From: CAZSAT01 sp964604675
Lineage (GTDB): Bacteria > Myxococcota_A > UBA796 > CAJQPC01
Length of the DNA stretch: 17,382 bases
Direction of reading: 5' to 3'
NCBI GenBank assembly: GCA_964604675.1
Contig: CAZSAT010000145.1
Coordinates: 1 to 17,382 of the forward strand
A program made the position numbers and the translations under genes. The notes under the pieces were generated by a model, which saw nothing but the letters and a program-made list of their open reading frames with translations, was not told where the DNA came from and made no database searches. This document shows, one piece after another, positions 6,671 through 14,942 of this stretch. Position 1 is the stretch's first letter. Each line of letters begins with the position of its first letter.

Positions 6671-7669
6671 TCAGGGCAACGAGCGCACCAGCCACGAGGC
6701 CTGGCCATCGGACTGCACCCGAACGGCCATCCGCCGGCCGTGCTGCACGGGCTCCGGTTCCACCACCAGAGCACAGCCGCTCTCGGTGGGCTCGCCGCGC
6801 ACCGTGTAGCCCGGGAGGAGCTCAGGGCGGCCCCCGTCCCCCACGCAGGCGGCATCGGCCGACGCGGCGAGGCCGGGCAGCAAGGCCTCGAGGACCTCCC
6901 GCTCGCGCGCGAGCCCGGCGTCGGTCGCCGCCCTGGTAGCCATCACGGCCTCCTCGTCGCCTACGGTGCCCGGCACCAGCGCCAGCCAGCGGTCCAAGGG
7001 CGTGGGCTCCGCGGCCGCCGGCACCACCACCTGGCCCGTCGGGACGTTGACCAGCAACAGCCCGTCTTCTTCCTGGAGCGCGGGCATCACCGGGAACTGC
7101 AGCGCGAGGTCCGGACCGTGCGGTGCGAGGGCCGCGCGCACCAGGCCCTCGGTCATCCAGTGGGCGTCGTAGGTGGCCACGCTCACCTGCCCGGCGCCCT
7201 CGAACTGCACCTCGCCCACGAGGCGCTCGTCCACCTGCAGCCGGAACACGCCCGAGGACCAGGCGGCCTGCCACACGCCGATCCGCTCCGAAGCGCTGTC
7301 CGAAGCCTCACGCCGCGCGGCCGCGCCCAGGGCACCCAGCGTCCGGGTGAGCACCATGTCGTGCTCCCCGTCGCGCGAGCCGAGCGGCAGCCTGGCGCCC
7401 TCGTCCGTCCACTCCAACACCCCGGTACCCTCGCCGAGCCCCGTCTCGAACGGAAAGCTCAGCCAGCGCCCCCGTTCGTCGACCGTGACCGAGCACGCCA
7501 CCACCCCGGCTGTGCCCCACGCGGGGCCCCAGAGCCCCAACCGACAACCCCCATCCGTGCGAAGCTCTCCCACGACCGACGGGCCGCTCAGCAACCACGG
7601 CCCGGATCCGATCCCGGGATCGACAGGCGGCGTCGAACGACACGCCAGGATGGAGATGAGCAGCAACAC
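6671..7669 (-). CDS. lipoprotein of unknown function
   Basis: The 332-aa protein begins MLLLISILACRSTPP, with lipobox ILAC and Cys10 as the lipidation site. The start is a GTG at 7669; an in-frame TAG at 7724-7726 with no standard start between shows the signal cannot be longer, so only nine residues precede the Cys and none is basic. The mature part is rich in beta-type segments and has four further Cys. I do not recognise a domain. Phrases such as GVWQAAWSSGVFRLQVDERL and SVATYDAHWMTEGLVRAALA suggest a beta-rich domain followed by a helical one, with a run of Glu/Ala/Leu at about 240-275. Its first 20 bases overlap the start of the divergent kinase gene, so the two promoters must lie in each other's coding DNA. 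A functional link with the kinase is possible but unproven. Confidence 0.8.
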   Translation of the reverse strand: MLLLISILACRSTPPVDPGIGSGPWLLSGPSVVGELRTDGGCRLGLWGPAWGTAGVVACSVTVDERGRWLSFPFETGLGEGTGVLEWTDEGARLPLGSRDGEHDMVLTRTLGALGAAARREASDSASERIGVWQAAWSSGVFRLQVDERLVGEVQFEGAGQVSVATYDAHWMTEGLVRAALAPHGPDLALQFPVMPALQEEDGLLLVNVPTGQVVVPAAAEPTPLDRWLALVPGTVGDEEAVMATRAATDAGLAREREVLEALLPGLAASADAACVGDGGRPELLPGYTVRGEPTESGCALVVEPEPVQHGRRMAVRVQSDGQASWLVRSLP

Positions 7670-10600
7670 GCAGCAGCCAGGAACGTCGGGCCCATCGGTC
7701 TGGAGGGAACCCCTGGACGAACGCTACAGCCTGGGCGCGGTGATCGGCAAGGGCGGCGTGGGCACCGTGTACGAGGGGCTGCAGCGCGCCCTCGAGCGAC
7801 GGGTCGCCATCAAGGTGCTCCGCAGCGAGTTCACCACGAACCCGCGCGCCGTGAGCCGCTTCCAGCGCGAGGCGGTGACGCTGAGCCGGCTGCACCACCC
7901 CAACGTGGTCACCGTGTTCGACGTCGGTCAGGACCCACAGGGGCGGCACTTCCTCGTCATGGAGCTCCTCGAGGGCGAGACGCTGGCCCAGCGGCTCCAC
8001 CGCGAAGGTGTGCTCTCCCTCGAAGACGCCCTGGGCATCGCCCGCGGCATCGCCAAGGGCATGGGTGCGGGCCAGGGGGTGGGGCTGGTCCACCGCGACC
8101 TCAAGCCCGACAACCTGCTGCTCACCGACAACGGCGTGAAGATCCTCGACTTCGGCCTGGCCCTGCTCCGGGAACACTTCGGGGGCGGGGAGATCGAGGA
8201 TCCGAACCCCAGCGCCAACACGCTCCACACGTGGAGCGATGCGGCCACCGAGGAAGCCGACGACGACCCGCCGACCGAGTCGGCCCGCCTCACCCAGCAC
8301 GGCTCCCTCCTGGGCACACCCCGCTACATGTCGCCCGAACAGGCGCTGGGATGGGCGGTCGACCACCGCGCGGACCTGTACGCCTTCGGCATCATCCTCT
8401 TCGAGCTGCTCGCCGGTCGACCACCCTTCCTGGCACAGACCCCTCGGGACTACCTCCAGCTCCACGTGCACAGCTCGCCGCCCACCCTCCAGGCCTACGT
8501 GCCGGGACTCCCCCCCGTCATCTACCGGTTGGTGTCGAGGCTGCTCGCGAAGGACCCGGCCGCGCGACCGCAGAACTGGGCGGAGGTCGCAGCCGACCTG
8601 CGCCGCGCGCGGGGCTCGGCGCGGGGCGTGTCGACCGGCGAGGAGGAGTCCGACGCCCGGCCCACCGAACCGTACCGATTCCTCTCGCCCTTCTCCGCGG
8701 CGACACGGAACATCTTCTTCGGCCGCCAACGCGACACGCAGCGCTTCCAGGAGCTCTGGCGACACCCCGACCGGCTCCCCATGCTCGTGGTCACCGGCGC
8801 GAGCGGGGTCGGGAAGTCCAGCTTCCTGAACGCTCGCATCCTGCCGGATCTCCGCTCGTCGGGTCATGAAGTGATCGTGGTGCGCGGTGGAGCCGAGCCA
8901 CTGGTGATGGTGCGCAACGCGGCCCAGCGGCTCCTGGCGCGCCACCGGGCGCTGCCCATGGAGGACGCCCCGATCGCCGCCGTGCTCGACGCCGCCGCTG
9001 CGGCGGCCGGGCGGCCCATCGCCGTGGTGCTCGACCAGCTGGAGGAGCTGTTCACGGGGGGTGACTCAGAAGACATCCAGGCCTTCCAGTCGGACCTCGC
9101 CTCCGTGGTGGGAGGGGGCGACCGCTCGGTTCGGTTCCTGATGTCGTTGCGCGAGGACTTCCTCGGCCAGCTGCTCCGGAGCCTGGAGCCGCTCCCCGTC
9201 GACCAGCTGCTCCGCTCCCTGCCCTTGCGGCCCCTGTCGAGCTCCGACATCCGAGCGGCGCTCCTGGGCCCGACCGACTCGGCGCTCCCCGTGGACTTCG
9301 CCGCCTTCAGCTTCGAAGACGGCCTGGTCGACGAGATCGTCGACGACCTGATCGCCGACGACGCGGGCGAGGTCGCCCCCCGCATCCAGGCGGTCGGCCA
9401 CCGCCTCTGGGAGATGGTGCGGCACAGTCCCTCCCCGGTCATCACGGCCGTGCACTACCGCGAGCGACTCGGCAGGGCGCGCGGCATCGTCGGGCGCATC
9501 CTCGACGAGGCCATCGACTCGTTGTCCCCCGCGGACCGGGGCGTGGCCAAGGAGCTGTTGCGCGCCCTCACGCACCTCCCCGGCTCGGCGACCGCTCGTC
9601 CCGCGCCCGCTTCCGAGCTGCTGGGGTCGTCCAACGATCGACGTCGGGAACGCATCCTCACGAAGCTGGAGTCGCCCTGGCGGGTCGTGCACGGCTACAG
9701 CGACGCGCGCTGGCCGGGCGAGCGCAGCTACCGCCTGACCCACGAAGCGCTGATCGGGCGGGTCCGCGAGTACGGCGACGAGCACGACGGGCGCAACCGG
9801 GCCAGGCAGGTCTTCTCGCACGGCTACGCGCTGTGGCTCCGCAACGGCCAGCGAGAAGACGACCTGCTGCCCGAGCAGCACATGGAGCTGGTCGCCGCCC
9901 ACCGGGAGGAGCTGGTGCTCACCCCCGAGCAGCAGGCCTTCTTCTCCGAGTGCGAGTTCGTGCACAACGAAGGCTGGGACAAGCGCCGACGGGCCGAACG
10001 CAAGGCCCGCATGCTCCGCTGGGCCACGCTCTCGATCGCGCCCGCCCTGGCGCTCGGCACCGGCATCTTCATCGGGCAGGCGCCCGAGGACTTCCGCAGC
10101 CTGCGCGCCTGGCGCGTGCGCGTCGCAGCGGGGCTCGACGGACGCGATCTGAGCGGACTCTCGCTGGTCGGGGCCGATCTCGAGGACGTGGAGATGCTGC
10201 GCCCGGACTTCAGCGGTGCCCGACTCCAGCGTGCGTCGCTTCGGGGAGCCGTGCTCGATCAGGCCCGGCTGGTCGACGCCGATCTGCGCGACGCCGACCT
10301 GCGCGGCGCCAACCTCCGCGACGCCGACCTGAGCGGCGCCAACCTCGACGGCGCACGGCTCACCGGCGCGAACCTCAGCGGCGCGGTGCTCCCCCCGTCC
10401 GTCGCGCGCGCCGAGGTGCGCGGTGCGGGCTTCTCGAAGGACACGGAGTGGCCCGACGGGCCGGCGCTCGGCGCCCTCGGCCCCGGCGGCAGCGCCATGG
10501 CCACCGACCTCCGGGGCTTCTCCTGGCCGATCAGCTTCGATCCGCTCGACCTCTACCAGGTGGACCTCGCCGAGGCCGACCTCGGTGGCGCGGACCTGCG

Positions 10601-10910
10601 CGGCATGAAGCTCCAGTTCGCCGACCTGAGCGGTGCCGATCTCACCGATGCCCGGTTGATGCGGGCCGACCTGTCGGGCGCCAGGCTCCGCGAAGCCACG
10701 CTGACCCAGGCGGACTTCACCGATGCCCGGCTCCTCGAGGCCGATCTGGCCGACGCCGTGATGACCGACGCGATCTGGACCAACGTCGACCTGTCCGGCG
10801 CCAACCTCTGCGGCACCGACCTCCGCGGGGTGGACCTGGCGTCGGTCACGCTCACCGCCGTCGAGACCTGCCGCACCACCCGGTGGGACCCGGAGGACGC
10901 GCCCGACTGA
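7650..10910 (+). CDS. Ser/Thr protein kinase fused to STAND-type NTPase, membrane span and pentapeptide repeats
   Basis: This 1086-aa protein starts at ATG 7650 (ATG 7656 is also possible; AGGA at 7647-7650 suits the latter). The kinase domain (about 26-320) has GKGGVG (33-38), VAIK with Lys55, HRDLKPDN (148-155), DFG (167-169) and GTPRYMSPE (222-230). About 50 extra residues sit between DFG and GTP, including an acidic patch. A STAND/AAA-type NTPase follows: FFGRQRD (356-362), Walker A GASGVGKS (383-390), Walker B-like IAVVLDQLEELF (457-468) and FLMSLREDFLG (496-506), a pattern like the nSTAND1 group. One membrane helix is at about 790-808. Two blocks of A(D/N)LxG-type pentapeptide repeats follow (about 828-915 and 950-1068), likely extracytoplasmic because the kinase must be inside. 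It is probably a membrane signalling protein; the stimulus and targets are unknown. Kinase-NTPase fusions usually end in WD40 repeats, so the pentapeptide end is unusual. Confidence 0.93.
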   Translation: MEMSSNTQQPGTSGPSVWREPLDERYSLGAVIGKGGVGTVYEGLQRALERRVAIKVLRSEFTTNPRAVSRFQREAVTLSRLHHPNVVTVFDVGQDPQGRHFLVMELLEGETLAQRLHREGVLSLEDALGIARGIAKGMGAGQGVGLVHRDLKPDNLLLTDNGVKILDFGLALLREHFGGGEIEDPNPSANTLHTWSDAATEEADDDPPTESARLTQHGSLLGTPRYMSPEQALGWAVDHRADLYAFGIILFELLAGRPPFLAQTPRDYLQLHVHSSPPTLQAYVPGLPPVIYRLVSRLLAKDPAARPQNWAEVAADLRRARGSARGVSTGEEESDARPTEPYRFLSPFSAATRNIFFGRQRDTQRFQELWRHPDRLPMLVVTGASGVGKSSFLNARILPDLRSSGHEVIVVRGGAEPLVMVRNAAQRLLARHRALPMEDAPIAAVLDAAAAAAGRPIAVVLDQLEELFTGGDSEDIQAFQSDLASVVGGGDRSVRFLMSLREDFLGQLLRSLEPLPVDQLLRSLPLRPLSSSDIRAALLGPTDSALPVDFAAFSFEDGLVDEIVDDLIADDAGEVAPRIQAVGHRLWEMVRHSPSPVITAVHYRERLGRARGIVGRILDEAIDSLSPADRGVAKELLRALTHLPGSATARPAPASELLGSSNDRRRERILTKLESPWRVVHGYSDARWPGERSYRLTHEALIGRVREYGDEHDGRNRARQVFSHGYALWLRNGQREDDLLPEQHMELVAAHREELVLTPEQQAFFSECEFVHNEGWDKRRRAERKARMLRWATLSIAPALALGTGIFIGQAPEDFRSLRAWRVRVAAGLDGRDLSGLSLVGADLEDVEMLRPDFSGARLQRASLRGAVLDQARLVDADLRDADLRGANLRDADLSGANLDGARLTGANLSGAVLPPSVARAEVRGAGFSKDTEWPDGPALGALGPGGSAMATDLRGFSWPISFDPLDLYQVDLAEADLGGADLRGMKLQFADLSGADLTDARLMRADLSGARLREATLTQADFTDARLLEADLADAVMTDAIWTNVDLSGANLCGTDLRGVDLASVTLTAVETCRTTRWDPEDAPD

Positions 10911-10933
10911 TCCGGGCGGCCGGAGCGCCCGGA
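10911..10933 (+). terminator. GC-rich hairpin immediately after the kinase stop
   Basis: TCCGGGCG (10911-10918) pairs perfectly with CGCCCGGA (10926-10933) across a 7-base loop, directly after the TGA of the kinase gene. No T-run follows, so it is only a candidate terminator or mRNA 3'-end stabiliser. Confidence 0.4.
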
Positions 10934-10954
10934 GCTCCACCCAGGATCCTGCTC

Positions 10955-11348
10955 GTGTCCCAAGCTCTCGCCCTCACCGGTGCCGCCACCGTCGACGCCG
11001 GCACGCTGAACGATGGGGGCCTGGCCAGGGAGCTGGGCGCTGTCGTGGAGCGTTCCGGCGTGATCCCCGGGACGACGCTGGGCCCTGGACTCAGCGACCG
11101 CATCCAGCACACCCTGGACGGTCTGGCGACCCGAGGTCTCCGCGCTCGCCGAGTGGGGCCACGAGCCCTGGACGCTCGGCGTGGAAGGCTCGCTGGTGGA
11201 GATGCCGAGCACGGCGCTCGGACTCGACCGGACCGTGAGCGAACGCTGGACGGCCGGGGGCGTCGTCCGCTGGGCAGCGTCCAGCGAGTTCGCCGCCCTG
11301 GCGGCCGTGGCATGGGAGGGCCGAGGCACGGTTAGCAGGAGCCGATGA
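10955..11348 (+). pseudogene. small gene with apparent +1 frameshift, coupled to the downstream hydrolase
   Basis: No single frame covers this interval, but codon usage does. From GTG 10955 (AGGA at 10943-10946) the frame reads MSQALALTGAATVDAGTLND and continues to SDRIQHTLDG with third positions mostly G/C. Past about 11120 that frame loses this bias, while the frame one base on gains it and reads WRPEVSALAEWGHEPWTLGV then GVVRWAASSEFAALAAVAWE, ending at TGA 11346-11348. The second frame has a stop at 11061-11063, so the shift lies between 11064 and about 11126; CCCC-GGG at 11064-11070 is a plausible indel site. The TGA overlaps the next gene's ATG 11345 (ATGA), as coupled genes do. The combined product is about 130 aa, Trp-rich and beta-like in its second half. 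It could be a sequencing or assembly indel, a real pseudogene or a programmed shift. No family is recognised. Confidence 0.5.
11337..11341 (+). promoter_or_regulatory. ribosome binding site of the hydrolase lipoprotein
   Basis: AGGAG lies 3 bases before ATG 11345 and 9 before ATG 11351. Spacing favours 11351, which would give a signal of only MLLLLAC. Confidence 0.5.
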
Positions 11349-13276
11349 CCATGCTCCTCCTGCTCGCGTGCCACAAGGATCTCGGCGGCGACACGGCCGC
11401 TGTGGAGCTCGTCGCGGCGGTCGTCGATCCCAGCCGCGCCGGCCACTTCTTCGACGCGCCCTTCCCAGACGACGCGCTGCGCACCGACGACGGGGGCGTG
11501 GACCTCAGCGGCTACCCCACCTCCGAGGGCGTGCTGGCGGGGATCGTGCAAGGCTGGGCCGGCATGGCGAGCGAGGCCACGCGCGGCTTCTCCCCGAACA
11601 TGCCCGCCTACTTCCGGTTCGAGGGGCCGCTGTCGTTGCCCGAGAGCACCGAAGGCACGCCCGACGACCCGGTGCTCTGGGTCGACCTCGACAGCGGAGC
11701 GCTCCACCCGCTCACCCTCCGCTTCGTCGAGGACCCCCTCGACGACCCCTACTGGGGCGCCAACACCCTGGCCGCCGTGCCGTGCATCGGCCACACCCCG
11801 CGCTCGGGGGCACGCCTCGCGGCGGTCGTGATGCAGAGCGCGGGGGCCACCTCACCGGAGGGCTACGCTGTGCCCGACGAGGTCGTTTCGGCGCTCGAGC
11901 TCGCGGGGGTCACGGGCGTCCCTGCGGTGGCCACCGTCTTCACCGTGCACGACAGCCTCGCACAACTCGAGGTGCTGGCTGCGGCGGCCCATGACTGGTG
12001 GGAAGCCAGCGATCGGGCGGCGCCCACGTGGAAGCGCGTGGTCGGTCTGAGCTACGCGCCCGGCGAGACCGAGGGCGGGGAGGAGGCCACGATCCAGACC
12101 GTCACCTTCGAGGACGGCACCACCGAACAGGCCTTCCTCGCAGCGCAGGAGACCGCCTGGGACATCGACCTCGTCGACGACTGGCCCATGGCCGTCTACC
12201 AGGCCGAGCTCGCCGTGCCCTACTTCCAGGGGCTCGAAGGACGCCCGTGGATGACGCCCGGCGTCGGCATGCTGCTCGACACCGACCGGCGGGACGGCTG
12301 GATCCACTTCGCCGCCGACGGGCTCACCCTGGAGAGCACGCCGGACACCGACGTGGCACGCCTGGTGCTGTCCATCCCCCTCCAGGGCGGCGCACCGATC
12401 GACGACGCACCCCTGGTGATCTGGGACCACGGCACGGGCGGCACCGCCTACAACCACGTGTACCGGAAGAACGGCACCGACGAGCAGCGCGACCTCACCG
12501 CGCTCTTCGCCGAGCGTGGCGTGGCCATCCTGAGCAAGGACCAGCCGCTCTACGGCACCCGCTTCCCGCTGGTCGACAGCGGCTTCACCGACGGCTCGCT
12601 CGGCTTCTACAACATCGCCAACCTCCCGGTCTTCCGAGACAACCAGCGGCAGGGAGGCCTCGAGGGCGAGGTCGTGAAGCTGTTCGCGGAGGAGGGCTTG
12701 AACGCCAGCCTGCCCGCCGGCTCGATCGACACCGATCGCATCGCGCGCTTCGGCCACTCCCTAGGCTCGGTGACCGCCAACAACGGCCTGGCGGCCAACC
12801 CGGACTGGGGGCCGACCCTGCTGAGCGGGGCCGGCAGCATCCTGACCCTGAACTTCCTGGAATCGGGACTCGCGGGCACCGGCCACGGCCTCTTCGACAC
12901 CCTCTCGAGCCTCTTCGGCATCGACCCCTCCGAGAGCGACGATCTGGGCTACCTGCTGGCGGCGGCCCTCGGCCTCGAAGACGAGGAGGCGCGCCTGCGC
13001 GTCGACCGCCTCCACCCGGCCATCGGGCTCTTCCAGTGGCTCATCGACCCCTCCGATCCCAGCACCTTCGGCCATGGTGAGACCCTGCCCATCACGGTGC
13101 TCATGGGCATCGGCGACTGGCAGGTTCCGAACGCCGGCACCGAAGCCCTGGTCGAGGTCCTCCCCGAGGCCGCGCTGGCCCCGTGCGAGCCCCTCTCGGA
13201 CTACGACCCGCACCACTGCGCCTTCCGCGAGCCACAGGCCCTCGAGATCGTCGGCGCCTGGCTGGACAGCTTCTGA
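11345..13276 (+). CDS. secreted lipoprotein with alpha/beta-hydrolase fold (lipase/esterase-like)
   Basis: The 643-aa protein starts MTMLLLLACHKDL; ATG 11351 (MLLLLACHK) is a strong alternative because AGGAG (11337-11341) lies 9 bases from it but only 3 from 11345. An in-frame TAG at 11333-11335 rules out anything longer. LLAC with Cys9 is a lipobox. The N-terminal part (31-60) has FFDAPFPDDALRT and DLSGYP, typical of large secreted myxobacterial proteins. The C-terminal half is an alpha/beta hydrolase: DHGTGG (361-366) fits an oxyanion-hole loop, FGHSLGS (469-475) is the nucleophile elbow with Ser472, GIGDWQVPN (588-596) may supply the acid (Asp591), and DPHHCAF (621-627) may supply the catalytic His. 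An extracytoplasmic ester hydrolase is the best guess; the substrate is unknown. It follows the frameshifted small gene with a 4-bp or near overlap. Confidence 0.85.
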   Translation: MTMLLLLACHKDLGGDTAAVELVAAVVDPSRAGHFFDAPFPDDALRTDDGGVDLSGYPTSEGVLAGIVQGWAGMASEATRGFSPNMPAYFRFEGPLSLPESTEGTPDDPVLWVDLDSGALHPLTLRFVEDPLDDPYWGANTLAAVPCIGHTPRSGARLAAVVMQSAGATSPEGYAVPDEVVSALELAGVTGVPAVATVFTVHDSLAQLEVLAAAAHDWWEASDRAAPTWKRVVGLSYAPGETEGGEEATIQTVTFEDGTTEQAFLAAQETAWDIDLVDDWPMAVYQAELAVPYFQGLEGRPWMTPGVGMLLDTDRRDGWIHFAADGLTLESTPDTDVARLVLSIPLQGGAPIDDAPLVIWDHGTGGTAYNHVYRKNGTDEQRDLTALFAERGVAILSKDQPLYGTRFPLVDSGFTDGSLGFYNIANLPVFRDNQRQGGLEGEVVKLFAEEGLNASLPAGSIDTDRIARFGHSLGSVTANNGLAANPDWGPTLLSGAGSILTLNFLESGLAGTGHGLFDTLSSLFGIDPSESDDLGYLLAAALGLEDEEARLRVDRLHPAIGLFQWLIDPSDPSTFGHGETLPITVLMGIGDWQVPNAGTEALVEVLPEAALAPCEPLSDYDPHHCAFREPQALEIVGAWLDSF

Positions 13277-13326
13277 GCGGGCGATCGCGCCTCAACGACC
13301 GGCGCGAGCGGGCCGAGGAGATCCGT

Positions 13327-13331
13327 GGAGG
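13327..13331 (+). promoter_or_regulatory. ribosome binding site of the first PDZ protein
   Basis: GGAGG, 5 bases before ATG 13337. It lies inside the longer reading that would start at GTG 13325, so the ATG is preferred. Confidence 0.6.
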
Positions 13332-13336
13332 TCTCC

Positions 13337-14107
13337 ATGCCACGACGCGCCTCGGTCTTCGCGGCTCTCGCGCTCGCTGCGTGGTGGTGCTGGCCCGCCG
13401 AGGGACGCGCCACCGAGACCGGCACCGTGCTCACGATGGTCCGCCGCGCCCCCCCGAAGGTGCACACGGTGCGCACCGGACAACCGGAGCAGGCGCCCGT
13501 CGAGCAGGCTCCTGCGGCGCCGGCACCGACCGACTCGGTGGCGCCGGCTCCCGACCTCACCACGGTGCATCTGTACGTGAGCACCCACGACGGCGACGCC
13601 TTGCCCAGCGCCTTCGTCACCAGCGAGGACTGCGGCCTCTCCACCCTGGTGATGGACGGCTACGCGTCGGTCCGGCTGGAGCCGAACCAGACGTGCCACT
13701 TCGTCGCCAGCCGGATGGACGGCGTGATCATCGTCGAGTCCGAGCCCGAAGCGGTCGAGCTCCGGCCGGGTGAAGAGCCCGAGCTCGAGCTGTACCTGCC
13801 TGGCGGCCGCGTCGGCGGCCTGGGCGTGACCGTGATGGAGCACCCCGAGGGCATCGAGGTCATCCGGGTGTACCCCGACGGCCCCGCGGACGACCTCGGC
13901 ATCCTGGCAGGCGACCTGATCCTGGAGGTCGAGGGGGTGCCCGCTGCGGAGCTGGAGCTGGCGGCCTTCATCCGACTGCTGACTGGCCCCGAGGGCACCA
14001 CCACCGACATCGTGCTGGCCTGGGAAGACGAGCACGGTTGGGAGGCGGAGGCCCTGGACTTCGAGCGGGCCTGGATCGACCCGGAACCCGCGGGCGAGGA
14101 GCCGTAA
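13337..14107 (+). CDS. exported PDZ-domain protein, paralogue 1
   Basis: The 256-aa protein starts MPRRASVFAALALAAWWCWP, an N-terminal signal or anchor (5-22) with basic residues before it. A Pro/Ala-rich linker follows (about 38-75). Residues about 76-155 look like a small beta-sandwich of the carboxypeptidase-regulatory type (VHLYVSTHDGDALPSAFVTS, two Cys at 99 and 120). The C-terminal 158-230 is a PDZ domain: GGLGVTV, then VYPDGPADDLGILAGDLILE (178-197), the pattern of PDZ domains that bind C-terminal peptides. No protease or other catalytic domain is present, so it is probably an adaptor or scaffold in the periplasm. It is separated by only 21 bp from a paralogue with the same architecture and is likely in one operon with it and the ceramidase-like gene. 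The target peptide is unknown. Confidence 0.85.
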   Translation: MPRRASVFAALALAAWWCWPAEGRATETGTVLTMVRRAPPKVHTVRTGQPEQAPVEQAPAAPAPTDSVAPAPDLTTVHLYVSTHDGDALPSAFVTSEDCGLSTLVMDGYASVRLEPNQTCHFVASRMDGVIIVESEPEAVELRPGEEPELELYLPGGRVGGLGVTVMEHPEGIEVIRVYPDGPADDLGILAGDLILEVEGVPAAELELAAFIRLLTGPEGTTTDIVLAWEDEHGWEAEALDFERAWIDPEPAGEEP

Positions 14108-14128
14108 GCTCGGGCATGCTGTGGCCGT

Positions 14129-14917
14129 ATGGGACGCATGCGACGACCCCTGATCCTCCTCACCGCCCTGACCGCCGTGCTGTGGGTGTGGCCCGAGCAG
14201 CAAGCGCCACCCGATCCCGCCCCCGTGGTCGAGCACGAGCCCCTTCGAGCGAGCACCATCCGAACCGGCGTGGAACAGCTCGAACGGGCACCACAGGCCG
14301 AGGACATCGACGACCTGATCGCCGCTCTGGAGGCCGAGGATCCGCTCATCGGTCTCGGGTACGTCGACGGCATCGAGCCGCTGGCGCTGGCACACGCAGA
14401 GATCCATGTGGTGGACGAGGACGGCTGGCCCGTGCCATGGGCCTACGTCGACGGAGGGGCGTGCGGCGGCGGCACGACAGGACACGAGGGCCTGATGGTC
14501 CGGGTCGTCGCCGACCCGGGCTGGTGCAGCTTCACGGCTCGTCGGCGCGACGGGCTCCTCGTCACGCTGTCCGATCCCCTCGACGTGTGGCTGGAAGAAG
14601 ACGGCACCGCCGTGGTCGAGCTCGTGCTCCCCTCCGAGCGCACGGGCGGGCTCGGGGTCGCCTTCGAGCCGGTGGCCGACGGCATGCTCGTGGTGCAGGT
14701 GCACCCGGACACCCCGGCCGACGACATGGGCCTGATGGAGGGCGACCTGATCGTGGCGGTGGACGGCTACGAGACCAGCGAGCTCACGACCGACGACTTC
14801 GTCGACCTGATGACCGGGCCCGTGGGCAGCGAGGTCGACTTCGTGGTGGGCTGGGAAGGCGACAGCGGTTGGATGGAAGAACCCCTCGTCCTGGAGCGCG
14901 CGTTGCTGGGGGGCTGA
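14129..14917 (+). CDS. exported PDZ-domain protein, paralogue 2
   Basis: The 262-aa protein starts MGRMRRPLILLTALTAVLWV at ATG 14129; ATG 14138 (MRRPLILL) is equally possible and neither has a strong Shine-Dalgarno. The layout repeats that of its neighbour: signal anchor (about 5-22), variable linker with an acidic helix (about 48-75), beta-sandwich (about 88-168, AEIHVVDEDGWPVPWAYVDG, Cys 112 and 133) and PDZ domain (173-242, GGLGVAFEP, VHPDTPADDMGLMEGDLIVA). The shared features include an S/ATxRTG element just after the anchor, the paired Cys and the GGLGV entry to the PDZ, so the two arose by tandem duplication. They have diverged well beyond a recent copy, suggesting distinct partners. 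The next gene follows after 25 bp. Confidence 0.85.
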   Translation: MGRMRRPLILLTALTAVLWVWPEQQAPPDPAPVVEHEPLRASTIRTGVEQLERAPQAEDIDDLIAALEAEDPLIGLGYVDGIEPLALAHAEIHVVDEDGWPVPWAYVDGGACGGGTTGHEGLMVRVVADPGWCSFTARRRDGLLVTLSDPLDVWLEEDGTAVVELVLPSERTGGLGVAFEPVADGMLVVQVHPDTPADDMGLMEGDLIVAVDGYETSELTTDDFVDLMTGPVGSEVDFVVGWEGDSGWMEEPLVLERALLGG

Positions 14918-14942
14918 TTAGGGATCGGACGCGGAGGCGCCC

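Noticed and set aside
7173..7649. Extension of the kinase frame upstream to 7173
   Set aside because: The translated stretch is low-quality Ser/Pro/Arg text overlapping a well-formed lipoprotein gene on the other strand; ATG 7650 or 7656 gives a normal kinase N-terminus.
10134..10860. DNA-level direct repeats in the 3' part of the kinase gene
   Set aside because: They are explained by the pentapeptide repeats in the protein and are degenerate at the DNA level, so not a separate repeat element.
9066..10940. Minus-strand open frame opposite the pentapeptide repeats
   Set aside because: It shows repetitive Gly/Val/Glu-rich text that simply mirrors the repeat codons; the plus strand is the coding one.
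10852..11313. Minus-strand Arg/Pro/Ser-rich frame behind the kinase
   Set aside because: It has no domain and poor codon bias. The plus strand across the same bases has a strong G/C third-position signal that changes frame once.
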